In this document: piece by piece, positions 1 to 9,238 of the stretch | Layout of the letters: the number at the start of each line of letters is the position of its first letter | Position numbering within the stretch: position 1 is the first letter of the stretch | Assembly: GCF_010671925.1 (NCBI RefSeq) | Contig: NZ_JAAHIH010000005.1 | Location: 806,001-870,000, forward strand | Direction: 5' to 3' | Length of the DNA stretch: 64,000 nt | Source of the DNA: Moorena sp. SIOASIH | GTDB taxonomy: Bacteria > Cyanobacteriota > Cyanobacteriia > Cyanobacteriales > Coleofasciculaceae | Position numbers and translations under genes: made by a program | Notes under the pieces: model-generated | Database searches by the model: none | Told to the model about the DNA's origin: nothing | The model's input: only the letters and a program-made list of their open reading frames with translations

Positions 1-265
1 AAACCGCAGTTAGCCTCAAGCTTTCTTTCATTATTCAACCTAAAACCTTTAACCCAATTTATTTAAAGCAAAGGCAACAGGCAACAGGCAATAGGCAAGA
101 GTTAATCAACTAGCGCTGCATCAAGACATAGAAGGATTTTGGGTAAGGTCAAAAACGCTAATTATTGTTTGTATAGGAATCCTAGATGAATTGTGATAAT
201 TTTTGATGCCATATTCCCTACTCCCTACTGCCTGTTCCCTGTTCCCTATTCCCTGTTCCCTTTGC
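1..265. other. Left-edge intergenic region with heptamer repeat
   Basis: No reading frame is supported here. From about 213 to 262 there is a run of 7-bp units of the forms ccctact, ccctgtt and ccctatt, ending just outside the leuD stop. A 36-bp segment at 194-229 recurs at 23822-23857. Confidence 0.6.
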
Positions 266-868
266 TTAAGAAACAACTCCCCAATCCATATAAGGCAATC
301 TAGCTGCTGTAGCTCGAATTGCTTCTACTTGAGCAACTAGTTGTCCACAAGTATCCCAAGTCCCAGTCAGTAGCATGTTTCTTGGTCCATCCTCCATAAA
401 CACAGAAGCCTGCAACTCACCACAATAGACTTGCATCTCTTCCAAATCCAAGGTCATGGGAATTTCAGGATTCTCATGGAGGCTTGTCTGTAATTGCTTG
501 ACGGTTTCCGAGTCAGCGGTCACACAGGGAAGCCCCATCGCCAAGCAGTTCCCAAAAAAGATTTCGGCAAAACTCTCTCCGACAATCCCTTGAATCCCCC
601 ATCTAGCGATCGCTTGAGGGGCATGTTCCCGTGAAGACCCACAGCCAAAGTTCCCATTTACTACTAAAACCGTTGCACCTTGATACTGGGGTTGGTCAAA
701 GGGATGTTGCCCGTTAGCTTGAGCACGGTCATCAACAAACACCTGTTGTCCAAGACCATCAAAGGTCACACAGCGCAAAAATCGAGCTGGGATAATCCGG
801 TCGGTGTCGATATCATTCCCTACTACAGGAATTCCTGTTCCGGTAATCGTCTTTACTTCACTACTCAT
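266..868 (-). CDS. leuD: 3-isopropylmalate dehydratase small subunit
   Basis: Small subunit of isopropylmalate isomerase, which converts 2-isopropylmalate to 3-isopropylmalate in leucine synthesis in the cytoplasm. At 200 residues it has the usual length for the swivelling aconitase-type domain. The diagnostic stretch GNFGCGSSREHAPQA lies near residues 72-86, and the N-terminal VVGNDIDTDRIIPARFL is typical. It starts 11 nt after the leuC stop, so the two subunits are almost certainly cotranscribed, leuC first. Nothing looks broken. Confidence 0.96.
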   Translation of the reverse strand: MSSEVKTITGTGIPVVGNDIDTDRIIPARFLRCVTFDGLGQQVFVDDRAQANGQHPFDQPQYQGATVLVVNGNFGCGSSREHAPQAIARWGIQGIVGESFAEIFFGNCLAMGLPCVTADSETVKQLQTSLHENPEIPMTLDLEEMQVYCGELQASVFMEDGPRNMLLTGTWDTCGQLVAQVEAIRATAARLPYMDWGVVS

Positions 869-879
869 CAGACCTGCTC

Positions 880-2286
880 CTAAACCATCAACTCCCGAAC
901 ATCAGCCACTGCCCCTTTAACCGCTGCAGCTACAACCATTGCTGGACTCATCAACAATGTCCGTCCTGTGGCAGACCCCTGACGACCTTTAAAATTGCGG
1001 TTAGAAGAGGAAGCACTAATCTGACTCCCTTGGAGTTTGTCAGGATTCATTGCCAAACACATCGAGCATCCAGGCTCTCGCCACTCAAACCCAGCCTCCA
1101 CAAAGACTTGATCGAGTCCTTCTGCTTCTGCTTCTTGCTTGACCCGTTCCGAACCTGGAACCACAAAGGCTTTGACTCCTTCAGCCACGTGATGACCTTT
1201 AGCAAATTTAGCCGCTTCTCGCAGGTCAGTCAGTCTACCATTGGTGCAGCTACCGATAAAACACACATCCACCTTTGTGCCTTGAATCTCTGTGCCTGGA
1301 GTTAGCTGCATGTACTCATAGGCTTGTTGTGCGATCGCTCTTTCTGTTTCTGGCAAATTCTCCGGTATCGGAATAGTTTCATTAACGGCAATTCCTTGAC
1401 CCGGTGTAATCCCCCAGGTCACTGTAGGCGCAATGTCCGCCGCCTCAAACCTAACCACATCATCATATACCGCATCTTGATCGGACCGGATACTGTTCCA
1501 CCAAGCCACCGCCTGATCCCAATCTGCGCCCTTGGGAGCAAAATCTTTGCCCTTAAGATAATCAAACGTTACCTGATCCGGGTTAACGTAGCCGCACCGA
1601 GCTCCCCCCTCGATCGACATATTACACACAGTCATCCGTCCTTCCATCGACATCTGCTCAAAGGTAGTACCAGCATATTCATAGGCATAGCCAACTCCAC
1701 CTTTGACCCCCAACTTACGAATGATGTGTAAGATCACATCTTTCGGGTAAACTCCTGGGGGTAAACTACCATTCACCTCTATTTTGCGAACCTTAAGCTT
1801 AGACAATGCCAAGGTTTGGGATGCTAAGACATCACGGACTTGAGAAGTACCAATGCCAAATGCGATCGCACCAAACGCACCATGAGTCGAAGTATGGGAA
1901 TCTCCACAGGCCACCGTCATGCCTGGCTGAGTCAACCCTTGTTCTGGAGCAATCACATGGACAATGCCCTGATTGCCAGAGCCGATATTATAAAATCGAA
2001 TCCCAAACTCCTTACTACTGTTTTCCAACGCTTGCATCATCTCCTCTGCCAAGACATCAGCAAAGGGACGAGCTTGGTTTTCCGTCGGAACAATATGGTC
2101 TACCGTTGCCACAGTTCGTTCTGGAAACAGCACCTTCAATCCCCGTTCCCGCAGCATCGCAAAGGCTTGGGGACTGGTAACCTCGTGAATTAAGTGTAAA
2201 CCAATAAATAGTTGAGTCTGACCCGAAGGCAACGTGCCAACACTATGTAAATCCCAAACTTTGTCAAACAGTGTTCTCGCGCTCAT
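880..2286 (-). CDS. leuC: 3-isopropylmalate dehydratase large subunit
   Basis: Large, iron-sulfur-carrying subunit of isopropylmalate isomerase. The 468 residues match the bacterial LeuC length. Ligand cysteines for the 4Fe-4S cluster are visible in CFIGSCTNGR and in EPGCSMCLAMNPD, and the substrate loop SSNRNFKGRQG follows. It is first gene of a leuC-leuD pair. The ATG lies directly before the conserved start ARTLFDKVWDLH. No leader peptide or attenuator was recognised upstream. Confidence 0.97.
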   Translation of the reverse strand: MSARTLFDKVWDLHSVGTLPSGQTQLFIGLHLIHEVTSPQAFAMLRERGLKVLFPERTVATVDHIVPTENQARPFADVLAEEMMQALENSSKEFGIRFYNIGSGNQGIVHVIAPEQGLTQPGMTVACGDSHTSTHGAFGAIAFGIGTSQVRDVLASQTLALSKLKVRKIEVNGSLPPGVYPKDVILHIIRKLGVKGGVGYAYEYAGTTFEQMSMEGRMTVCNMSIEGGARCGYVNPDQVTFDYLKGKDFAPKGADWDQAVAWWNSIRSDQDAVYDDVVRFEAADIAPTVTWGITPGQGIAVNETIPIPENLPETERAIAQQAYEYMQLTPGTEIQGTKVDVCFIGSCTNGRLTDLREAAKFAKGHHVAEGVKAFVVPGSERVKQEAEAEGLDQVFVEAGFEWREPGCSMCLAMNPDKLQGSQISASSSNRNFKGRQGSATGRTLLMSPAMVVAAAVKGAVADVRELMV

Positions 2287-2693
2287 TTAGAAAAGGCTTC
2301 TTACCTGGAATCCAAGACTGGGGTAATAGATTTTATCCCCAGATTCTACATTTTATTCTAAAATATGTTATTTTAAACACATATTTGACAATCTTGGTAA
2401 AAAAATTAACAGCGTCCCCATAAGTATTCAGCTATCAGCTATCAGCTTATGGGCTACATCACAGCGCTTGTGGCCTGTGCCACGGTACTTGAGGTGCCAT
2501 TAGCGATCAGGATTTAGCTTATGGGCTATGGGCAACCTACGATAACAGCTTTTGAATAAAACCAGTGAATAAAACCGGTAAGCATTTGTTTAATCTGTGT
2601 TACGGAAAGCTGACTGCTGACTGCTGACCGCTGACCGCTGACTGCTGACTGCTGACTGCTGACCGCTGAATGCTTACGCCTCCCCACCAATGA
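2287..2693. repeat. Intergenic repeats, GCTGACY heptamers
   Basis: This gap between leuC and the rhomboid gene has no convincing gene. At about 2609-2671 lies a tandem array of roughly nine 7-bp units (gctgact/gctgacc). Before it, 2430-2510 contains gctatcagc repeats and a segment with gcctgtgccac and cttgaggtgcc that reappears in altered form near 53140-53210. Confidence 0.7.
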
Positions 2694-3386
2694 CTAATCA
2701 TCAAATAAACCTAAGATTGGACCAAGGATAGCTCCGAACACAAATCCACCAGCATGGGCCCAGTAAGCAATTCCCCCCCCCTCCATTCCCACCTGAGCCT
2801 GAGCTCCGAGACTGGCTATGCCATTAAACGCTTGCTGTAAAAACCAAAACCCTAGATAAAATACAGCTGGTATCCTAGCCACGAAAAATATGAAAAATAG
2901 GGGCACTAGAGTCAGGATTTTGGCATTAGGAAACCTGAGAATATAGGCACCCATAACTCCAGCAATTGCTCCACTAGCTCCTAAAGCCGGAATAAGAGAT
3001 AGAGCTGAGAAAAACCATTGGGCTAACGCGGCTAAAGCCCCACAAGTGAGATAAAAAATTAAGAACCTTATCCCTCCAAGTTTTTCTTCAATGTTGTTAC
3101 CAAAAATCCACAAAAATAACATATTGGAGCCAACATGAAGAAACCCAGCATGGAGAAATTGGGATGTTATCAGAGTCAAGGGTTCTGGCACAGGTTGGCC
3201 TACAGGAATACCATCGAAGCTAGCGGTTAACTCCCTAGGTACCACAGCATAAAGCCTAAAAAACGTGTCGAGTTCTGGTTTATTTAAGCTAAGTTCATAG
3301 ATAAAGACTAAAATATTAATAGCAATCAGGAGCAAAGTAATATATGGCGTGATTGTGATTGGGTTTTCGTCTCTTAGGGGTACCAT
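2694..3386 (-). CDS. Rhomboid family intramembrane serine protease
   Basis: Predicted polytopic inner-membrane protease that would cleave transmembrane substrates within the bilayer. The catalytic serine sits in GASGAIAGVMGAYILRFP (about residues 136-153) and the partner histidine in YWAHAGGFVFGAILG near the C-terminus. The motif with an N-terminal MVPLRDENP and a long first loop is typical of the small bacterial rhomboids. About six or seven hydrophobic helices are visible across 230 residues. It is transcribed alone between repeat-rich gaps; its substrate cannot be told from context. Confidence 0.9.
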   Translation of the reverse strand: MVPLRDENPITITPYITLLLIAINILVFIYELSLNKPELDTFFRLYAVVPRELTASFDGIPVGQPVPEPLTLITSQFLHAGFLHVGSNMLFLWIFGNNIEEKLGGIRFLIFYLTCGALAALAQWFFSALSLIPALGASGAIAGVMGAYILRFPNAKILTLVPLFFIFFVARIPAVFYLGFWFLQQAFNGIASLGAQAQVGMEGGGIAYWAHAGGFVFGAILGPILGLFDD

Positions 3387-3563
3387 AAGTCGTTTTTATT
3401 TTATGAGTTCACCGAAATAGTCACACCAGATTCTAAAGGAAGTTTACAAAATTAACTAATTTTTTATATTTTGGTAAGCAGTCAGCAGTCAGCCCCCATC
3501 TATGGTCACAGTTTTCTCAATTTGACTAAAAATAAGCAGTTTTATGATTAAATAAGTGAAAGT

Positions 3564-4349
3564 CTAGGGAACGACTAAAGACTCATCTTGAATATCCGTG
3601 ATCAACATATGCCCTGGAGCGTGGGTAATCGCTATCTCTGGTTTTGCTTGACCAAGGGCAATTTGAGTTGTCACACCACAAGCCCAGAATACTGGAATTT
3701 CCCCCTCCTCAATTGTAACAGCATCCCCAAAATCAGGAGAATTGAGATTAGAAATACCAATTAAATCCGGTTCTCCTAGATGAACCGGTGCGCCATGGGC
3801 TTTCGGATAACGACTGGTAATCTTGACCGCTTGAATCGCTTCACCCGCCGATAAAGGACGCATTGAGACGACCAAGCAACTGGAAAAAACCCCTGCGGAC
3901 AAGCAAGAAAGGCTAGTTGTATACATCGGAACATTTTTGCCTTCTTCGATATGTCTAACAGGTAAACCAGCTTTCAAAAGAGCCGATTCAAAGGAAAACG
4001 AGCAACCAATTACAAAAGCCACAAAATCATCGCGCCAATATTCCCTGATATCTGTTACCTCCTCCACCAGTTCACCCTGACGGAAAATATTGTAACGTGG
4101 TAAATCAGTTCTCAAGTCGGAGCCAGGAGCAACTATCCGGGCTTCATGTTCTCCTACATCAGTCACATCTAATAAAGGACAAGGCTTAGGATTGCGATGG
4201 CAAAACAGCAGAAAGTCGAACGCTAAAGACTTCGGTAATACGACTAAATTGGCTTGGACATATCCCGATGCTACACCGGGGGTAGGTGTGTGAAATTCGC
4301 CCAAGCGACATAGATGACGGATGTGGGCTGGTGTTAAGGATGAGTCCAT
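3564..4349 (-). CDS. DUF1445 family protein (putative hydro-lyase / D-glutamate cyclase type)
   Basis: A 261-residue protein of the DUF1445 family, often annotated as a putative hydro-lyase and related to D-glutamate cyclase. Family signs are the N-terminal region ending GVASGYVQANLVVLP, the segment DLRTDLPRYNIFRQGE, and CSFSFESALLKAGLPVRHIE. The C-terminal part contains the conserved FWACGVTTQIA and ITHAPGHMLITD motifs. The length is that of the whole family. It stands alone, and its physiological substrate in cyanobacteria is not evident from the neighbours. Confidence 0.88.
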   Translation of the reverse strand: MDSSLTPAHIRHLCRLGEFHTPTPGVASGYVQANLVVLPKSLAFDFLLFCHRNPKPCPLLDVTDVGEHEARIVAPGSDLRTDLPRYNIFRQGELVEEVTDIREYWRDDFVAFVIGCSFSFESALLKAGLPVRHIEEGKNVPMYTTSLSCLSAGVFSSCLVVSMRPLSAGEAIQAVKITSRYPKAHGAPVHLGEPDLIGISNLNSPDFGDAVTIEEGEIPVFWACGVTTQIALGQAKPEIAITHAPGHMLITDIQDESLVVP

Positions 4350-4676
4350 GAAGATGTCGAATAAGATGTGGAATGCTTGTAGCGAAGGTTATTGTAGAAA
4401 TCTTTAGGTAAATGTGATGCTGATTCTTGGATAGGACTTACGCAGCCGAAACGAAAAATCAAGGAGCCAATAGGGAACTTGGGCTCAGGGAAGGGGAAAT
4501 AGAGAATTACAGACGTTTTACACCTCTGGGTGCTTCAGTCCGCTGAGATAGCAATCCAACTTGAGTTGTGAACTATAGCTCAGCTGATTGAGGAGTGCTA
4601 TTTTTGGGGTTGCTGAATCTTTGAATGAATATTCGTAGAGTGGGCATCCTGCCCGCCCCACAATCTAATGAAACGG

Positions 4677-4885
4677 GCAAGATGCCCATTCCACGGCAAG
4701 ATGCCCATTCCACGGCAAGATGCCCATTCCACGGCAAGATGCCCATTCCACGGCAAGGTGCCCATTCCACGGCAAGATGCCCATTCCACGGCAAGATGCC
4801 TATTCCACGGCAAGATGCCCATTCCACGGCAAGATGCCCATTCCACGGCAAGATGCCCATTCTACGGCAAGATGCCTATTCCACA
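4677..4885. repeat. 19-bp tandem repeat, 11 units
   Basis: Eleven head-to-tail copies of gcaagatgcccattccacg start at 4677 and every 19 bp to 4867, with single-base variants in units 5, 7, 10 and 11. The unit equals part of a dispersed repeat also found at 21963-22020 and 32817-33045, so the array looks like a local expansion of one copy. Confidence 0.95.
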
Positions 4886-4937
4886 GGTGCGACCCAAGGC
4901 CGCGAGGGATTGCTCGCGGCCTTGGAGGCGCGCACCT
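4885..4937. repeat. Palindromic element, GGTGCG...CGCACC family
   Basis: A 53-bp inverted repeat that begins aggtgcgacccaaggccgcg and ends with the near complement ...ggaggcgcgcacct. It directly abuts the last unit of the 19-bp array. It shares its terminal GGTGCG/CGCACC and the inner stem style with the copy at 41055-41098. Confidence 0.85.
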
Positions 4938-5126
4938 ACTCTTAAAATCATTCCTTAGTTCAGCAACGCCAAAAATAGGGGGTTGCTGAACTAAGGAATA
5001 ATATCAAGTCTAGTTGGGTCAGTGACCACTTAGCACTTACCACTTAGTACTTACCACTTAGCACTTACCAGTTATCCTCAATCATTCCATAATTTAGCAA
5101 CGCCCTATTTTTAGCTTTTGTGAAGT

Positions 5127-5438
5127 CTACCACTTCAGCAGATTAAATTGTTCCATATCCACCGTATCCCGATTACGATATATCGACAGCACAATAGCTA
5201 AACCCACCGCCGCTTCTGCAGCTGCTACGGTAATTACAAACACGGTAAACACTTGACCCTTAATCCCTGCTGAGTCTAGAAAATTAGAGAACCCCATTAA
5301 ATTAAGGTTCACCGCATTCAGCATTAGCTCAATGGACATCAGCACTCGCACGGCATTGCGGCTAGTCACTAGACCATAAATACCGATGCAAAACAAAGCA
5401 GCAGCAAGCAGTAAAAAGTATTGGAGTTGAAGTTCCAT
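5127..5438 (-). CDS. ndhE: NAD(P)H-quinone oxidoreductase subunit 4L (NdhE)
   Basis: Small membrane subunit of the thylakoid NDH-1 complex, homologous to NuoK, which takes part in cyclic electron flow and respiration. At 103 residues it has the standard length with three membrane helices. Conserved features are the glutamate in MSIELMLNAVNLN and the second in VAAAEAAVGLAI. It is the last gene of ndhA-I-G-E, following ndhG after a 152-nt gap that contains a TTGGCC palindrome repeat. Confidence 0.96.
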   Translation of the reverse strand: MELQLQYFLLLAAALFCIGIYGLVTSRNAVRVLMSIELMLNAVNLNLMGFSNFLDSAGIKGQVFTVFVITVAAAEAAVGLAIVLSIYRNRDTVDMEQFNLLKW

Positions 5439-5590
5439 AAATTATGATGTTTTATGTAGGTAATAGTCGTTTTTCAATGGGTAATGGTTGGTTGTTGACC
5501 ATTGATTTATCGTTAACAGTCAACTTCAACCTTGGCCAAAAGGCCAGGCTACGCGAACAACCTTCAACAAAAAAAAACTAACCTTTTGTC

Positions 5591-6205
5591 TTATTTAGAA
5601 TCACCTGGGACAGAAGCAAGCTCCCGAGGACGCTCAGGCAAGGTCAAAGCTGTAGCAATTTCCTGATCTCTCGAAACCAATTCCTCAGGAATATAATCCC
5701 GACGAGCTATGATAATTGCCCCTACCATTGCCATTAACAAAAGTACAGAAGCTAGCTCAAACGGCAACAAAAAGTCACTGAAAAAATGCTTACCAATCTC
5801 CACTGCAGTATTAGTAACAACCATAGCTGGATCAGTTTCAACTGACCATGGCGTTGCCAAAACCATTGTACTCAGAAGCGCAAACAAACCAATACAGACT
5901 ATAGCAGTTGACCCAGTGCGCACCCACCGCTTAGTCATAGGTTTAAAATCCTCTCGCTTATTCACCAACATGATGGCAAATAAAATTAGAACATTGACCG
6001 CCCCAACATAGATTAATATCTGTGCTGCTGCTACAAAGTCAGCATTTAGCAGAATATACAATCCAGAAATACCGATGAAAACACCAGCCAGTAAAAACGC
6101 TGAGTATACAATATTGGAAAGAAGGACAACCCCTAAAGCCGCCCCAATCATGATCACCGATAGTATGGCAACGGAAATTAACTGAACCCCTTCCGCTAGA
6201 TTCAT
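5591..6205 (-). CDS. ndhG: NAD(P)H-quinone oxidoreductase subunit 6 (NdhG)
   Basis: NuoJ-type membrane subunit of cyanobacterial NDH-1. The 204 residues give about five membrane helices, with the typical GVVLLSNIVYSAFLLAGVF and QILIYVGAVNVLILFAIML segments in the N-terminal half. The ATG is preceded by a GAGGAG ribosome-binding site about 10 nt upstream. It sits between ndhI and ndhE in the conserved order; a 46-bp repeat array separates it from ndhI. Confidence 0.96.
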   Translation of the reverse strand: MNLAEGVQLISVAILSVIMIGAALGVVLLSNIVYSAFLLAGVFIGISGLYILLNADFVAAAQILIYVGAVNVLILFAIMLVNKREDFKPMTKRWVRTGSTAIVCIGLFALLSTMVLATPWSVETDPAMVVTNTAVEIGKHFFSDFLLPFELASVLLLMAMVGAIIIARRDYIPEELVSRDQEIATALTLPERPRELASVPGDSK

Positions 6206-6336
6206 GCTTAACTTATCTCCTCGTGATGTATTTTTGGCTAATCGTTATTAGTGATAAGTCATTGGTCACAGTCAACAGTCACTAGTTAACCTTCAATAGT
6301 TAACAGTTAGTATTAACTATTTGATAGTTAACCTTC

Positions 6337-6515
6337 AACCTTGGCCAAAAGGCCACGCAATCGCGTTCAACCGTTAACTTTCAACCTTGGCCAAAAGGCC
6401 ACGCAATCGCGTTCAACCGTTAACTTTCAACCTTGGCCAAAAGGCCACGCAATCGCGTTCAACCGTTAACTTTCAACCTTGGCCAAAAGGCCACGCAATC
6501 GCGTTCAACCTTGAA
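6337..6515. repeat. 46-bp tandem repeat, about four units
   Basis: Four copies of a 46-bp unit containing aaccttggccaaaaggcc then cacgcaatcgcgttcaaccg start at 6337, 6383, 6429 and 6475. The core TTGGCCAAAAGGCCA is a palindrome. The array fills most of the 335-nt gap between ndhI and ndhG, inside what should be one transcript. Confidence 0.93.
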
Positions 6516-6540
6516 CCTTGAAAAGACCAATGACTAAGAA

Positions 6541-7146
6541 CTAACTCTTAACGTCTTCTTCCTTTGATTCCATTTGCTTAAGAATTTCCTCTGGACGCAT
6601 ACCAGCCCGTTGAGAACCTGCTGGCAAATCATGAGGATCCATAACCCCCTTCGGTAGATAAGCCAATTCCCGTAGAGGAGTTACCATCGGGTCTTGGGTA
6701 ACTTTATAGGGGAGGCGTCCCAGGGCTACATTATCATAGTTCAACTCATGACGGTCGTAGGTAGAAATTTCATACTCTTCTGTTGCTGATAGACAGTTAG
6801 TGGGGCAGTATTCAATGCAGTTAGCACAGAAAATACAAACTCCGAAATCTATACTGTAGTGCTTGAGATTTTTCTTCTTAGTAGCTTTATCAAACTCGTA
6901 ATCTACCACTGGCAAGTTAATCGGACAAACCCGCACACAGACTTCGCAGGCAATACACTTATCAAATTCAAAATGAATCCGACCGCGATAGCGCTCAGAG
7001 GGGATTAGTTTTTCGTAAGGGTATTGTACTGTAATTGGACGCCGTTGCATGTGATCAAAAGTAACCGATATCCCTTGACCAATGTAGCGAGCAGCTTGCA
7101 CAGTTTCTTTAGCGTAGTCGCCAACCTGTTTGAGGAACTTCAGCAT
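6541..7146 (-). CDS. ndhI: NAD(P)H-quinone oxidoreductase subunit I (NdhI)
   Basis: Ferredoxin-like peripheral-arm subunit of NDH-1 that carries two 4Fe-4S clusters and passes electrons toward the quinone site. Both cluster motifs are intact: CIACEVCVRVCP near residues 65-76 and CIFCANCIEYCP near 104-115. Length (201) and the N-terminal YAKETVQAARYIGQG fit cyanobacterial NdhI. It follows ndhA by 190 nt and precedes ndhG. Confidence 0.97.
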   Translation of the reverse strand: MLKFLKQVGDYAKETVQAARYIGQGISVTFDHMQRRPITVQYPYEKLIPSERYRGRIHFEFDKCIACEVCVRVCPINLPVVDYEFDKATKKKNLKHYSIDFGVCIFCANCIEYCPTNCLSATEEYEISTYDRHELNYDNVALGRLPYKVTQDPMVTPLRELAYLPKGVMDPHDLPAGSQRAGMRPEEILKQMESKEEDVKS

Positions 7147-7336
7147 AATAGTTTAGTGTCTCTATCTTGATTATAGTCCTGAGCTCTGAGTCCTGAGTTT
7201 TGTCTTTTTTTCCAATGATATCCTGTCCATTTTACTACTTATTAGTAGGTAATTAAACAATTAAGTTATACTTAATTGTTACTTGTTGATTTTTACTAAA
7301 AAAGTAGCAATTAAACGGACTTGATATAACTAATAA

Positions 7337-8455
7337 CTAACCACCAAAGGCAATTGGAAATGCCAATTTAAGAGCAGCAGTTAATAGAAGATTTACCAAA
7401 GCTACTGGTAGTAGAAACTTCCAGCCTAAGTTAAGCAATTGGTCAATCCGAACCCGAGGCAGTGTCCAGCGTAACAGAATAGCTGTAAAGATCAGGAAGT
7501 AAGCTTTGAGCAGGGTCATGGTAATCCCTAAAGAGGCAGTAATCACCTGCAACCAGGAACTGGTTTCACTCACCCCTAGCCAGCCCGCAAGCTTATCCAG
7601 AGGAATGGGGAATTCCCACCCACCCAGATAGAGCACTGCTACTAGCAAGGCTGACAACACGAGATTGACGTAGGAACCGACATAGAACAAACCAAATTTC
7701 ATCCCGGCGTATTCTGTCTGATACCCAGCTACCAGTTCTTCTTCTGCTTCGGGTAAGTCAAAGGGGAGTCGCTCGCATTCTGCCAAGGCCGAAATCCAAA
7801 AAATTAGGAAACCCACTGGTTGACGCCAGACATTCCAACCCAGAATGCCGTATCCCGATTGCTGATCAACGATGTCAATGGTGCTGAGGCTGTTGGACAT
7901 CATGACAACAGCTAGCACTGCTAATGCTAGAGGAATTTCGTAACTGATAGACTGAGCTGCAGCTCTTAAGCCTCCGAGTAATGAATACTTATTATTAGAG
8001 GCGTAGCCAGACATTAACAAACCAATCGGCTGAATGCTCGACAGGGCAATCCACAGGAATATGCCTGTGCCGACATTGGTAATTACCAAGTTCTGTCCAA
8101 ACGGTACAATCAGATAGGAGATAAATACCGGTAGAACCACCAGGATTGGTCCGAGGGTGAATAATAAAGAGTCAGATTTGGCTGGAATAACATCTTCTTT
8201 GAAGACGAGTTTGATTCCATCTGCTACAGGCTGGAGTACCCCTAGAGGACCAGCGTATTCTGGACCAATGCGCTGTTGAGCAGCAGCAGAAATTTTTCGT
8301 TCTAACCAAACCACTACCAAAACCCCTACGGTGGCAACGGTAATCATCAGAAATAGGGGTAATGGCATCCAAATGGCTTTGGCTGCACCAGCGGGGATGC
8401 CTAGATCACTCAGCGATTGAATAAAACGGCTTTGGAGGTCAATTCCTTGATTCAT
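7337..8455 (-). CDS. ndhA: NAD(P)H-quinone oxidoreductase subunit 1 (NdhA)
   Basis: NuoH-type membrane subunit that forms part of the quinone chamber where the membrane and peripheral arms of NDH-1 meet. The 372-residue length and about eight membrane helices are normal. Conserved loops are visible: ERKISAAAQQRIGPEYAGP, RAAAQSISYEIPLALA, and CERLPFDLPEAEEELVAG. It is the first gene of ndhA-I-G-E. Confidence 0.97.
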   Translation of the reverse strand: MNQGIDLQSRFIQSLSDLGIPAGAAKAIWMPLPLFLMITVATVGVLVVVWLERKISAAAQQRIGPEYAGPLGVLQPVADGIKLVFKEDVIPAKSDSLLFTLGPILVVLPVFISYLIVPFGQNLVITNVGTGIFLWIALSSIQPIGLLMSGYASNNKYSLLGGLRAAAQSISYEIPLALAVLAVVMMSNSLSTIDIVDQQSGYGILGWNVWRQPVGFLIFWISALAECERLPFDLPEAEEELVAGYQTEYAGMKFGLFYVGSYVNLVLSALLVAVLYLGGWEFPIPLDKLAGWLGVSETSSWLQVITASLGITMTLLKAYFLIFTAILLRWTLPRVRIDQLLNLGWKFLLPVALVNLLLTAALKLAFPIAFGG

Positions 8456-9238
8456 GTTTTCCGATAAACGTTATGATTGAGACCATCGATACCGCTGGTA
8501 TCAGTGGCTAGAAGTTTCTTTATTAAGATTTTTTGAGAACTTCAGTGTCTAGTATATACTTGACAGCTTAATTTCTCCCGATTGGCCGTGAGCCACGCTA
8601 CGCGAACACCCGATCACTCCTTGTCTATCCTAGACGTAAAGCATTGCTAGGATAGCTATATCGCTATTGTTTTTATATATAGGGTTCATCAGTAATTGGA
8701 TGGGAGTGCGATCGCGTTGTGTAGATCGCGTTGTATAGATCGCGTTGTATAGATCTCGCTTTATAGATCGCCCTGTGTAGATCGCGCTTTATAGGGTTTG
8801 TATCTGGGTTGTAAACACACGAATTGCCCAAAAAGGCATGTATGCAAGAGGAACCCACCCCTAACCCCTCCCAGGAGGGGAAGGCAAGAGGGGACAGAGA
8901 TTCTCAGTTTTATTCTCCAAGAAAAAAAGACCATACAGGTTTACATCTCAAATACAAACGCCATATAGATCAAGGTGAAAGGATTGATGACCCACGATTA
9001 AGTTGGAGGTATTTTTAACCTAGGATTTAGGCTTCTTATTGTCCTTGACTATACTAAAAGCGATTGGCCGTAGGCTACGCTAAGGGATTGACCGTTCGCG
9101 CAGCGTCGGGCAAAGCCCGAAAGGTCAAGCTACGCGATGCTCGGTACGAGCCGCTACGCGAACGCATTTCTACTTCACACTTCTAATTCACAAACTTAAA
9201 GCTAAACTTTCAAGTAGATCGACCCATCTTTGACCCCA
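8456..9238. other. Repeat-rich intergenic region
   Basis: No gene is supported. Between about 8700 and 8800 there are six degenerate 16-bp units built on tagatcgcgttgtata, followed by a segment (8797-8818) whose reverse complement occurs near 41890. At 9060-9165 lies a cluster of the GTTCGCGTAGCGTGGCC-type palindromes. Confidence 0.7.

Larger units (their letters stand above)
4350..5126. other. Repeat-filled gap between the DUF1445 gene and ndhE
   Basis: No gene is supported. The gap holds an AGGACTTACGC motif at about 4435-4445, a 19-bp tandem array, a palindromic element and taccacttagcact repeats at about 5025-5070. The frames open across the array only because a 19-bp unit is read in all three phases. 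Confidence 0.75.

Noticed and set aside
1030..2193. Several plus-strand frames opposite leuC
   Set aside because: They are antisense shadows of a fully conserved gene.
4573..4989. Several overlapping frames on both strands across the 19-bp array, with repeating protein motifs
   Set aside because: A 19-bp unit is read in all phases, so every frame stays open; these are repeat artefacts, not genes.
8824..9018. 64-residue frame upstream of the kinase-FGE gene
   Set aside because: It covers repeat-like sequence (TPNPSQEGK from a common dispersed repeat) and has no family likeness.
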